Shown: positions 1 to 5,979, counted from the first letter of the stretch. The stretch: 8,077 nt of DNA from Bacillota bacterium (GCA_021800315.1 JAJYZD010000172.1:1-8077), one strand, 5' to 3'. The notes: generated by a model from the letters alone, not told the origin. Translations and numbers: made by a program.

Positions 1-182
1 CGTCTAAAGTTCGTCTTCTGGCCCGTTCTGGGAATGTTCTTTCGCAACGACTGCAGTAGTCGAGTAGTTTTGCGCGCCTCCTCCCCATGTCTGAAGCCAG
101 GGGATTCCGGCGCGATTCCTTTGTTGACCGGAGGGGCAACCGAACGAAGATAATAGGACGGTAGAAGCTTACTGGTCCCTAA
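1..182. other. Left-edge stretch without a supported gene
   Basis: This stretch lies downstream of the minus-strand PIN gene. On the minus strand a frame is open from about 178 to the left edge, with an ATG at 88 and a CxxC pair shortly after it. It has no ribosome site and its translation is rich in Arg without a recognisable family pattern, so I do not call it. No convincing terminator with a T run follows the PIN stop. The composition is closer to that of the PIN/AbrB genes than to the GC-rich remainder of the window. Confidence 0.4.
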
Positions 183-614
183 TTAGCAGAGTTGTGCTGC
201 CGTCAGGAAATCCCCGGGCTTGCCGATACTAAAGGGTATTTGATCCTTAAGAGCAGGATCCAGAAAGTGCTTATCCATACTTAGGAGCCAGTCAACTTCG
301 GCCGTCATAGCTGCTGCCAGGATATGAGCATCCTTCTCGTTTATCAAAGAGCCGGCATGCTGCATGTCTACTGCGGTTGGCTCAACTAGCCTGATGGGTA
401 TGCTCTTAATCAAAGAATGATAACTATCTAAATGTGATGGTAGCTTTTTCTGTACATTGCGAAAGACTTCCTTCACAACTTTTTCTGAGATAAAGGGGAT
501 GATTAGTATTGTTTCCGCTAGAGCCAGTATTTCAAAAGAACCACCCTTCTTGGAAGCAAGTGCAGCTATGATCACGCTGCTGTCCAGGAATACCTTAATC
601 TGTGTCATATTCAT
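183..614 (-). CDS. PIN-domain putative ribonuclease (VapC-like toxin)
   Basis: A 143-residue protein with the layout of a PIN-domain nuclease, the fold of VapC-type toxins that cleave RNA using Mg2+ held by acidic residues. Visible are D11 in a VFLDSS strand at the N-terminus, E44 and E49 in the helix after the second strand, D95 in the EKDAHILAAA segment, and D114 in the LLSMDKHFL segment near the C-terminus. This is the expected D-E-D-D order, and the length is normal. I chose the ATG at 614 because GAAGGA lies just upstream, inside the preceding gene; an in-frame ATG at 608 is also possible, and a longer start at 656 has nothing to favour it. The start overlaps the end of the AbrB-type gene by 20 nt, so translation is probably coupled, as in antitoxin-toxin pairs. 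GC is lower than in the metabolic genes. The toxin role is inferred; the PIN fold call is firm. Confidence 0.85.
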   Translation of the reverse strand: MNMTQIKVFLDSSVIIAALASKKGGSFEILALAETILIIPFISEKVVKEVFRNVQKKLPSHLDSYHSLIKSIPIRLVEPTAVDMQHAGSLINEKDAHILAAAMTAEVDWLLSMDKHFLDPALKDQIPFSIGKPGDFLTAAQLC

Positions 615-891
615 GAGATCCTTCTCGCAACTCCGAGAGTAGTTCCTCCAAGTCAATACCGTATTCTGTCATACCGTTCTGGACCGAAGCCGCGAGAGCT
701 TTAACCGTGATTCTTTCGGGAGTAGCCACGATCGCCCGGCCGGCTTGGAATACTTCCAAAATGGTATCCTCGCCGATACCCAGCCGACGCCTCATCGCCG
801 ACGGGATGGTAAACTGGCCCCTGCCCCAAACGCGCACCATGGAGACACCGGAGGAGCCGGGACCGCGCTTTATCGAAAGAGGATCAGACAT
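595..891 (-). CDS. AbrB/SpoVT-type DNA-binding protein, putative antitoxin
   Basis: A 98-residue protein. Residues about 18-60 match the SpoVT/AbrB swapped-hairpin DNA-binding domain: a VRVWGRGQFTIP strand-turn, then the helix SAMRRRLGIGEDT, then the strand ILEVFQAGRAIVATP. Proteins of this kind either regulate transition-state genes or, when next to a PIN gene, act as antitoxins that bind the toxin with their C-terminal tail and autorepress the operon. The acidic tail (residues about 75-98, with DLEELLSEL) suits toxin binding. I chose the ATG at 891 because AAAGGCGG lies 8 nt upstream and a strong promoter lies about 30 nt away. An internal ATG at 840 is an alternative with a poor ribosome site. 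The gene is first in a two-gene minus-strand unit, and its 3' end overlaps the PIN gene by 20 nt. The antitoxin role is inferred from this arrangement. Confidence 0.85.
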   Translation of the reverse strand: MSDPLSIKRGPGSSGVSMVRVWGRGQFTIPSAMRRRLGIGEDTILEVFQAGRAIVATPERITVKALAASVQNGMTEYGIDLEELLSELREGSHEYDTD

Positions 892-921
892 ACTGATATC
901 CGCCTTTCAGAGTTTTATGGC

Positions 922-950
922 ATTGTATCATAATGTCGGCACAATGACAA
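922..950 (-). promoter_or_regulatory. Sigma-A-type promoter of the AbrB-PIN unit
   Basis: On the minus strand the -35 hexamer TTGTCA (plus-strand 945-950) is separated by exactly 17 bp from the -10 hexamer TACAAT (plus-strand 922-927). Each matches the housekeeping consensus at five of six positions. Transcription would begin near 915, leaving a leader of about 24 nt that holds the AAAGGCGG ribosome site (900-907) before the ATG at 891. Confidence 0.75.
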
Positions 951-993
951 GTACCGTCGTGGTCAAAGGCTTCCCGGTCTCCTCAAACAGCCT

Positions 994-1008
994 GCCGTAT
1001 TTTACGGC
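994..1008. repeat. Short inverted repeat in the divergent gap
   Basis: GCCGTA (994-999) and TACGGC (1003-1008) form a perfect 6-bp inverted repeat around TTT. It lies in the 278-nt gap between the divergent AbrB-type and DUF3786 genes, behind the AbrB promoter. It could be an operator half-site pair or chance; no T run makes it a terminator. Confidence 0.3.
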
Positions 1009-1113
1009 GGAACCAGGTTGCCATGTTCCAACGCAGGCAGCGGGTGGTCCGGTTTCCCCGATGGCCCCGGGTCCGCCGGCTTACCTTTGGGACATCCCGC
1101 CCCCAGGAAAGGA

Positions 1114-1142
1114 TTAGCCGCCCCGGCAACGAAGAAGATAAT
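1114..1142 (+). promoter_or_regulatory. Weak candidate promoter for the DUF3786-Nudix unit
   Basis: A GATAAT -10-like hexamer (1137-1142, five of six to consensus) sits 17 bp after TTAGCC (1114-1119, about three of six). The predicted start near 1149 would precede the GGGGAGAAGGGGG ribosome region (1151-1163) and the ATG at 1170. The -35 is poor, so this is only a candidate. Confidence 0.3.
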
Positions 1143-1169
1143 AAACTATCGGGGAGAAGGGGGAAGAAC

Positions 1170-1766
1170 ATGGCCTGGATGAATCTGGCCCCGGCCCTGG
1201 CCGCGGCGCGGGAGACCATGCGGGGGCGCGATCCGGGGGAAATGGCCCGTAACTCCGGTACCGTCTATGACGGCGGCGTTTTTTCCGTGCCTTTTCTGGG
1301 CACGACCTATAAGCTCACTTACCCGGACGGGGAACTGGCCGAAGGCAGCCCGGAACTGGACCTGGGCGGCCGGATCCTCATCCTGCATTACCTGGCCGGG
1401 GCCACCGGTCTGGTACCTAACGGGCGCCTGATTTCCTTTCAGGAACTGCCAGGCGGTATGCTTTACGCCGGACCTTTCGCCGGACGCGCGGTCGGGCCGC
1501 TGACCCGGGCTTTCGGGGACCGCCCCGGGGACCTGCCGGCGGCGGGCGCGGCCCTGGGCGGCCGGCCGGTGCGGCTGGGCGATGCGGCGGTGGAACTGCC
1601 GGTTTTGCCCCTGGTTCCCCTGACCATGGTGATCCGGGAAGGGGACGAGGAGTTTCCCGCCGGCGGAAACATTCTCTTCGATGCGTCCACCCCGGTTCAC
1701 CTGAGTACGGAGGATTGCGTGGTGCTGGCCGAAACGGCGGTGCGGCGCCTGCGCGCGGTAAAATAA
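1170..1766 (+). CDS. DUF3786 family protein
   Basis: A 198-residue soluble protein of unknown function. I recognise the DUF3786 pattern: a GGRILILHYLAGA segment (residues about 66-78), then ISFQELPGG (88-96), and near the C-terminus GDEEFPAGGNILFD (158-171) followed by STED. Members are found in anaerobes, often in or near corrinoid and one-carbon genes, but nothing of that sort is visible here. I chose the ATG at 1170 because an AAGGGGG ribosome site lies 6 nt upstream; the frame is open back to 1023 but that part reads as non-coding. No signal peptide or membrane segment is visible. The next gene starts 20 nt after its stop on the same strand, so the two are probably co-transcribed. The family call is from memory of the motif; I assign no reaction. 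Confidence 0.8.
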   Translation: MAWMNLAPALAAARETMRGRDPGEMARNSGTVYDGGVFSVPFLGTTYKLTYPDGELAEGSPELDLGGRILILHYLAGATGLVPNGRLISFQELPGGMLYAGPFAGRAVGPLTRAFGDRPGDLPAAGAALGGRPVRLGDAAVELPVLPLVPLTMVIREGDEEFPAGGNILFDASTPVHLSTEDCVVLAETAVRRLRAVK

Positions 1767-1786
1767 GTCGGCGGGAGTGGGTCCTT

Positions 1787-2299
1787 GTGGAAAAGACCAT
1801 ATCTTCGGAGGTATGCTACCGCGGGAAGGTGTTGAACCTGAGGGTGGACCAGGTTGAACTGCCCAACGGACGCACGGCCCGGCGGGAAGTGGTGGAGTAT
1901 CCGGGGGCGGTGACCGTGGTGCCCCTGACCGGGGAGGGAGAGGTGCTCCTGGTACGGCAGTACCGGTACGCCGTGGGCGAGGAGTTGCTGGAACTGCCGG
2001 CCGGCAAGCTGGAACCGGGCGAAGACCCGCGTGACGCGGCCTTGCGGGAACTCGTGGAGGAGACCGGTTTTTCGGCCCGGGAAGTAAGGCTCGTGCTTTC
2101 CTTTTACACCACCCCGGGGTTTTCCACCGAAAAAATGTACCTTTACCTGGCTACCGGCCTCTCCGGCGGTTCACCCGACCCGGATCCGGACGAGTTTATC
2201 AGCGTGGTGAGGGTCAAGCTCTCCCGGGCCAGGGAAATGATTCAAGAGGGGCTTATCCGGGACGCCAAGTCCATCGCGGGCCTCCTGGGCGTGCCCTAA
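1787..2299 (+). CDS. Nudix hydrolase, ADP-ribose pyrophosphatase type
   Basis: A 170-residue Nudix hydrolase that would split ADP-ribose or a related ADP-sugar into AMP and a sugar phosphate. The Nudix box is complete at residues 73-95 (G73, E79, R87-E88, E91-E92, G94), fitting Gx5Ex7REUxEExGU. The upstream strand VLLVRQYRYAVGEELLELPAG is the signature of the ADP-ribose pyrophosphatase (NudF/YqkG) branch, and a TPGFSTEKMYLYLA segment follows the box as usual in that branch. Length is normal for the group. The start is most likely the GTG at 1787, with GGGAG 9 nt upstream. An ATG at 1715 in the same frame would overlap the DUF3786 gene by 52 nt, and its extra residues do not resemble the family. 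The stop overlaps that of the converging minC gene. An ADP-glucose substrate is possible given the nearby glycogen gene, but the sequence does not decide it. Confidence 0.9.
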   Translation: MEKTISSEVCYRGKVLNLRVDQVELPNGRTARREVVEYPGAVTVVPLTGEGEVLLVRQYRYAVGEELLELPAGKLEPGEDPRDAALRELVEETGFSAREVRLVLSFYTTPGFSTEKMYLYLATGLSGGSPDPDPDEFISVVRVKLSRAREMIQEGLIRDAKSIAGLLGVP

Positions 2300-2904
2300 A
2301 GAGGCCGTCGCCACGGCTCCAGGGTGATGCGGCCGTTTTTGAGCCGGGCGGCCACCGGGCCCGGCGGGGTGCTTTGGAAGATGTGGTTGTCCGCCGCCTG
2401 GCCGGCAATGGCCAGGCGGACCGGTTTCAGGTGGAGTGCCAGCACCAGGGCGGAAGGATCACCGGCCGTACCCGCCTCCGCGGTGCCCCGGCAGGCGCCC
2501 AGCACCACGAGGTTATGTCCCGCGGTGACGATGGCTCCGGGGTTGATGTCGCCCAGCACCACGACGTGACCGGGATGGGCCAGCCGGTGTCCGTTGCGCA
2601 GGTTACCGGCGGCCAGGAAGGCGGGCTCGCCGGGAGAGACGCCCGCGCGGGGCCGCGGGTTGGGGGCCGCGGCCGTTCCCGGGACCATGCCGAATTCGCG
2701 GCAGATTTCCTCCAGTTCCTCTTGCTGGCGTCCGGTGAGGGTCGCATCCCGGTTCAAGGTGTAACGGGCCCCGCGGAAGAAGCCGCGCGAGGCCTCCATC
2801 TTAGTGCGCAGGTCATTCTTGATCAGGGAAAAATCCTGGTTTTCCGTCAGACGAATGATGAGGCCGTGACGGGTGCCCTTGATGGACACCGGTTCCTGGG
2901 ACAA
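2296..2904 (-). CDS. minC: Septum site-determining protein MinC
   Basis: MinC inhibits FtsZ polymerisation and, with MinD, keeps the division septum away from the cell poles. The N-terminal domain begins VSIKGTRHGLIIRL and includes GFFRGARYTL, typical of MinC_N. A Pro/Ala/Arg-rich linker follows. The C-terminal beta-helix domain carries the hallmark GHVVVLGDINPGA, then LVVLGACRGTAEAG, then LKPVRLAIAGQ. I start it at the TTG at 2904 (202 residues), because GGGAGGTG lies 6 nt upstream and the protein then starts just before the conserved VSIKG strand. The ATG at 2991 is in frame but has no ribosome site and adds 29 residues unlike the family. No minD or minE is in the window, so the gene stands apart from its usual partner here. 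It converges on the Nudix gene with overlapping stops and is divergent from galT. Confidence 0.88.
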   Translation of the reverse strand: MSQEPVSIKGTRHGLIIRLTENQDFSLIKNDLRTKMEASRGFFRGARYTLNRDATLTGRQQEELEEICREFGMVPGTAAAPNPRPRAGVSPGEPAFLAAGNLRNGHRLAHPGHVVVLGDINPGAIVTAGHNLVVLGACRGTAEAGTAGDPSALVLALHLKPVRLAIAGQAADNHIFQSTPPGPVAARLKNGRITLEPWRRPL

Positions 2905-2910
2905 ATGCAG

Positions 2911-2918
2911 CACCTCCC
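2911..2918 (-). promoter_or_regulatory. Ribosome binding site fixing the minC TTG start
   Basis: GGGAGGTG on the minus strand is almost fully complementary to the 16S rRNA 3' end and lies 6 nt before the TTG at 2904. It is the main reason for preferring this start over the ATG at 2991. Confidence 0.7.
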
Positions 2919-3120
2919 GGACCCAATAATCATTTTTTCGACTTACTCTTTCGTTTTCCTGCCTTGGGGGACGACCGGCGGACAACTGCATAAAAAATGG
3001 GCGATTGCGGCACTATTCCAGGAGGGGCCCCGATTGACCCGGTTCAATGTACCGCCGGTTTTGGCCGAAAATATCCTAGTAGGAAAGGTCAAATTACGTC
3101 GCAACAGGAGGCCTGCCCGG

Positions 3121-4161
3121 ATGCCAGAATGGCGCAAGGACCCGGTGGTGCAACGCTGGGTTATCATTGCCACCGAACGCAGTAAACGCCCCACCGACTA
3201 CCTCGGCGCGCCGGACGCCTGCCAGGGCTGTGAATGTCCGCTGTGCGAGGGACACGAAGAGGAAACACCGCCGGAAATCGTGGCTTTCCGGGAGAAGGAG
3301 TCCAAGGCGGACCGCCCGGGCTGGTGGGTCCGGGTAGTGCCGAATAAGTTCCCCGCGGTGCGCATCGAGGGGGGCACGGTGCAGCGGCGGCAGGGGATCT
3401 ACGATGTGATGGACGGATTCGGGGCGCACGAGGTTATCGTGGAGACCACGGAGCACGCGCGGCTTTTGCACGAAGTCTCCCCCTACCAGATGGCGGAGAT
3501 TATCTGGGCCTGGCGCTACCGGATGCTGGACCTGCGCCGGGACAGACGGTTCAAGTACATCCTGCTGTTCAAGAATTTCGGGGCGGTGGGAGGGGCGTCC
3601 CTGGAGCACAGCCACTCCCAGATCATCGCCACGCCGATGGTGCCCCTGGATGTTCACGAGGAGATCCAGGGAACCAGGGAATACCGGGAGAGAACCGGTA
3701 ACTGCGTCTTCTGCGACGTCATCCGCCAGGAACTGGCCGAAGACGCGCGGGTGGTACATCAAAACGAAAGCTTCATCTCTTTCGCTCCTTACGCCTCCCG
3801 CTTTCCCTTCGAGACCTGGATCATTCCGCGGGAGCACCAGGCGGACTTCGCCGCCATGGGCGAGGATGAGGTTCATTCCCTGGCCCGTATCCTTCTGGAC
3901 ACCTTGGGCGGCCTGATGTACACCCTGCGCACCCCCCCCTATAACCTGGTTCTCCATACCACGCCGGTGAACGGTACGGAGCACGACTACCACTGGCACA
4001 TTGAAATCCTGCCCAGGCTTACCAGGATGGCGGGGTTTGAACTGGGCACCGGGTACTTCATCAACCCCACCCCGCCGGAGGTGGCGGCGCAGGAACTGAG
4101 GATGGCGCGGACTTCCGGCTACCTGCGTCCGCCGCGGGAGGAGGTCCCGCAATATGTTTGA
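3121..4161 (+). CDS. galT: GalT-family hexose-1-phosphate nucleotidylyltransferase
   Basis: A 346-residue protein of the GalT branch of the HIT superfamily, which moves a UMP or AMP group between a nucleotide sugar and a sugar phosphate through a nucleotidyl-histidine. Zinc ligands are visible as C39 and C42 (CPLCEGHE), H103 (GAHEVIVE) and H163. The nucleophile is H165 in HSHSQ, within GGASLEHSHSQIIATP. The second metal site is seen as H291 and H293 in HWHIEILPR. I chose the ATG at 3121 because AGGAGG lies 9 nt upstream (3106-3111) and the protein then opens RKDPVVQRWVIIATER, as GalT does. The active site is HSHSQ, whereas E. coli GalT has HPHGQ; plant ADP-glucose phosphorylase, as I recall, also has HSHSQ. 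The gene overlaps glgA by 8 nt and no galK or galE is present. Family membership is secure, but the true substrate (UDP-galactose/glucose or ADP-glucose) is open. Confidence 0.9.
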   Translation: MPEWRKDPVVQRWVIIATERSKRPTDYLGAPDACQGCECPLCEGHEEETPPEIVAFREKESKADRPGWWVRVVPNKFPAVRIEGGTVQRRQGIYDVMDGFGAHEVIVETTEHARLLHEVSPYQMAEIIWAWRYRMLDLRRDRRFKYILLFKNFGAVGGASLEHSHSQIIATPMVPLDVHEEIQGTREYRERTGNCVFCDVIRQELAEDARVVHQNESFISFAPYASRFPFETWIIPREHQADFAAMGEDEVHSLARILLDTLGGLMYTLRTPPYNLVLHTTPVNGTEHDYHWHIEILPRLTRMAGFELGTGYFINPTPPEVAAQELRMARTSGYLRPPREEVPQYV

Positions 4162-5653
4162 CCGCGCCCTGAAAATCCTGATCCTGTCCCCGGAAATGGT
4201 GCCGTTCGCCAAGACGGGCGGGCTGGCCGACGTGGCCGGCTCGCTGCCCAAGGCCCTGGCCACCCTGCAGAACGGTAACGACGTGCTGCACGACGTACGG
4301 GTAGCTATCCCCCGCTACAAGCAGATCGAGGAAGCCAGCTACCTGATGGACTTTCCGGTCCGGATAGCGGGGCGGAACGCTACAGCCGTCATCCGGACCA
4401 GGGCCATCGAGGCCCAGTACCAGGGTGTGCACCGCAACCTGCCGGTCTACATGGTGGACAATTACCATTACTTTTACCGCGACGGCATGTACATGTTTCC
4501 GGACGAGGCGGAGCGCTTCGGGTTCTTCTGCCGGGCGGTCCTGGAGATGCTGCCCCGGCTGAACTGGCAGCCGGACCTGATTCACTGCAACGACTGGCAG
4601 ACCGGGCTGGTGCCGCTGTTGCTCAAGACCGTCTACCAGTCCGACCCGCTGTTCAAGCACATAGCAACCGTGTTTACCATCCACAACCTGCAGTACCAGG
4701 GGAACTTTCCCCATGAGGACCTGGAGCTTCTGGGCCTGGACGAAGAGTTTTTCACTCCCGGGCGGATCGAATTCTACGGGACGGTCAGCTTCATGAAGGC
4801 CGGCATCGTGTATGCCGACGTGATCAACACCGTGAGCCGAACCTACGCCCGGGAAATTCAAACCCAGGAACTGGGCGAGCGCATGGACGGCATCCTCCGC
4901 ATGCGCGCCAACGACCTTTACGGCATCGTCAACGGGATCAACTACCACGAGTTCAACCCCAAGACGGACCAGCGCATCTACCGCAACTTCGACCACAACG
5001 ACATCGGCGGCAAGAAGGACAACAAGTACGCCCTGCAGAAGGAGATGGGGCTGCCGGTGCGGGATGTGCCGGTGATCGGGCTTATCTCCCGGCTGGTCGA
5101 TCAGAAGGGCCTGGACATCATTCTGGAGATTATCAACGACCTGACGCAGGCGGAACTGCAACTGGTGGTGCTGGGCAGCGGCGACCCCCGCTACGAAAAG
5201 CTGTTCGGCCAACTGCGCGGGCGCTTCCCCCAGAAGGTCGGGGCGTTCATCGCGTTCAACGCCATTTTGGCCCAGCGGATCTACGCCGGTTCGGACATGT
5301 TCCTGATGCCCTCGCGCTTCGAGCCCTGCGGGCTGGGTCAGCTGATCAGCATGCGCTACGGGACGGTGCCCATAGTGCGTTCCACCGGCGGCCTGGCCGA
5401 CACGGTCCACGACTTCAACCCGGCCACGGGTTCGGGTAACGGGTTTGCTTTCGAACCGTATACGGGGGAGGCGCTCCTTTCAACCGTACAGCGGGCGCTC
5501 AAGCTCTACCGGGAGGATCCCGGCCAGTGGGAGAAACTGGTCCGCCGGGTTATGGAACTGGACTACTCCTGGGCCCGTTCGGGCGTGGAGTACCTCCAGC
5601 TCTTCCAGGAAGCGCTCCGCAAGCACGCAGGCGTAAAGACCATGACGGCCTGA
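4154..5653 (+). CDS. glgA: Glycogen synthase (GT5)
   Basis: A 499-residue glycogen/starch synthase that adds glucose from ADP-glucose to growing alpha-1,4-glucan chains in the cytoplasm. The N-terminal Rossmann domain carries the donor-binding KTGGLADV motif (K20-V27), then the HCNDWQTGLVPLLL and FTIHNLQYQG segments. The C-terminal domain has GLISRLVDQKG and the SRFEPCGLGQL motif with catalytic-type E390, followed by RSTGGLADTV. All key motifs are intact; the length is slightly above the 477 residues of E. coli GlgA. The ATG at 4154 lies inside the end of galT (8-nt overlap), with GGGAGGAGGT just upstream within galT, so translation is probably coupled. A terminator follows within about 25 nt of the stop, so galT-glgA reads as a unit ending here. 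No glgC, glgB or glgP is in the window, and the source of its ADP-glucose is not shown. Confidence 0.96.
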   Translation: MFDRALKILILSPEMVPFAKTGGLADVAGSLPKALATLQNGNDVLHDVRVAIPRYKQIEEASYLMDFPVRIAGRNATAVIRTRAIEAQYQGVHRNLPVYMVDNYHYFYRDGMYMFPDEAERFGFFCRAVLEMLPRLNWQPDLIHCNDWQTGLVPLLLKTVYQSDPLFKHIATVFTIHNLQYQGNFPHEDLELLGLDEEFFTPGRIEFYGTVSFMKAGIVYADVINTVSRTYAREIQTQELGERMDGILRMRANDLYGIVNGINYHEFNPKTDQRIYRNFDHNDIGGKKDNKYALQKEMGLPVRDVPVIGLISRLVDQKGLDIILEIINDLTQAELQLVVLGSGDPRYEKLFGQLRGRFPQKVGAFIAFNAILAQRIYAGSDMFLMPSRFEPCGLGQLISMRYGTVPIVRSTGGLADTVHDFNPATGSGNGFAFEPYTGEALLSTVQRALKLYREDPGQWEKLVRRVMELDYSWARSGVEYLQLFQEALRKHAGVKTMTA

Positions 5654-5673
5654 TAAGAGGATCCGGCCCTGGT

Positions 5674-5706
5674 AACTCCCTCCGGCACGGGGGGGGGTTT
5701 TTGTTT
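5674..5706 (+). terminator. Rho-independent terminator after glgA
   Basis: Positions 5674-5683 (AACTCCCTCC) pair with 5690-5699 (eight G then TT) to give a 10-bp stem with three G-U wobbles around a 6-nt loop. TTTTTGTTTT (5698-5707) follows directly. It begins 21 nt past the glgA stop and has no gene after it on this strand for over 270 nt. Confidence 0.7.
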
Positions 5707-5779
5707 TAGCGGCACGGTTCCCGGTGGTCCGGGGGGGGGGAATCCACACCGTCAGGACCGTTCCCCGGAGCCTATGGAG

Positions 5780-5808
5780 TTGTCATGTTTAGGCGACAGC
5801 ACTGTAAA
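5780..5808 (+). promoter_or_regulatory. Candidate promoter of the acyl-CoA operon
   Basis: TTGTCA (5780-5785, five of six to consensus) is followed after exactly 17 bp by TGTAAA (5803-5808, four of six). The -10 hexamer lies inside the left arm of the inverted repeat at 5802-5821, the usual geometry for repression by blocking RNA polymerase. The same -35 hexamer occurs in the AbrB promoter of this window. Confidence 0.5.
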
Positions 5809-5821
5809 CGATAGTTTACAG
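5802..5821. promoter_or_regulatory. Probable operator: perfect 8+4+8 inverted repeat
   Basis: CTGTAAAC (5802-5809) and GTTTACAG (5814-5821) are perfect inverted copies separated by GATA. The size and symmetry fit the operator of a dimeric repressor such as a TetR- or GntR-family fatty-acid or acyl-CoA regulator. It overlaps the -10 and lies about 160 nt before an acyl-CoA dehydrogenase gene. The regulator is not in the window, and the site matches no consensus I can apply with confidence. Confidence 0.6.
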
Positions 5822-5920
5822 CAGATGGTTTCGGCCCGTCGCCCGGCTCTCCCTGCGACCCTTCAACTCCCGCCTCCGACCTTTCACGGCGAATCGGTCA
5901 GGCGGCCATGATTCTTGCAT

Positions 5921-5930
5921 GTTAATTAAC
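5921..5930. repeat. 10-bp palindrome GTTAATTAAC
   Basis: A perfect AT-rich palindrome in an otherwise GC-rich leader, 50 nt before the acyl-CoA dehydrogenase start. It could be a second protein-binding site. It differs from the operator upstream. Function unknown. Confidence 0.35.
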
Positions 5931-5959
5931 GGGAAGGTCCGGGCACTTTTTAGTACCTG

Positions 5960-5970
5960 AAAGGCGGGTG
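5960..5970 (+). promoter_or_regulatory. Ribosome binding site deciding the dehydrogenase start
   Basis: AAAGGCGGGTG resembles the full AAAGGAGGTG complement of 16S rRNA. It ends 9 nt before the TTG at 5980 but runs into the GTG at 5968, so it fits the TTG start and not the GTG. Confidence 0.55.
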
Positions 5971-5979
5971 GGGATTTCT

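Larger units (their letters stand above)
5654..5979. other. 326-nt regulatory gap between glgA and the acyl-CoA dehydrogenase gene
   Basis: No coding region is supported here. The gap holds, in order: the glgA terminator; a run of ten G (5731-5740) some 40 nt after a run of nine G in the terminator stem; a candidate promoter overlapped by a perfect inverted repeat (5780-5821); the 10-bp palindrome GTTAATTAAC (5921-5930); and the ribosome site of the next gene. From the predicted start near 5815 this leaves a leader of about 165 nt. I see no recognisable riboswitch or leader peptide in it. Confidence 0.6.

Noticed and set aside
1..88. Minus-strand open frame from ATG at 88 to the left edge with a CxxC pair
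   Set aside because: Too short (29 codons), no ribosome site, Arg-rich translation without family features; the frame could be open by chance. Sequence beyond the left edge would settle it.
141..1145. Similar AT-rich strings near 143-155 and 1129-1144 (around GAAGATAATA) flanking the AbrB-PIN unit
   Set aside because: The match is short and imperfect and the flanking bases diverge, so I cannot defend it as a target-site duplication or attachment site.
3034..3062. TTGACC as a possible -35 for galT
   Set aside because: No -10-like hexamer at 16-18 bp (GGTTTT is found there). I could not identify a galT or minC promoter in the 2905-3120 gap.
2374..3120. Long N-terminal extension of galT in the same frame
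   Set aside because: It runs antisense through minC and has no GalT similarity before the ATG at 3121, which has an AGGAGG site.
3094..4263. Minus-strand open frame of 389 codons opposite galT
   Set aside because: Antisense shadow of galT, whose catalytic and metal ligands are all in place on the plus strand.
4061..5410. Minus-strand open frame of 449 codons opposite glgA
   Set aside because: It is the antisense shadow of glgA: high GC at third positions removes stops on the other strand. Its translation has no domain pattern, while glgA has all its motifs.
5802..5821. Assigning the inverted repeat to TnrA, Rex or CcpA
   Set aside because: TnrA sites have a 7-nt centre between TGTNA and TNACA, here it is 8; the Rex half-site and spacing do not line up; only the left half TGTAAACG resembles a cre site and the right half does not fit.
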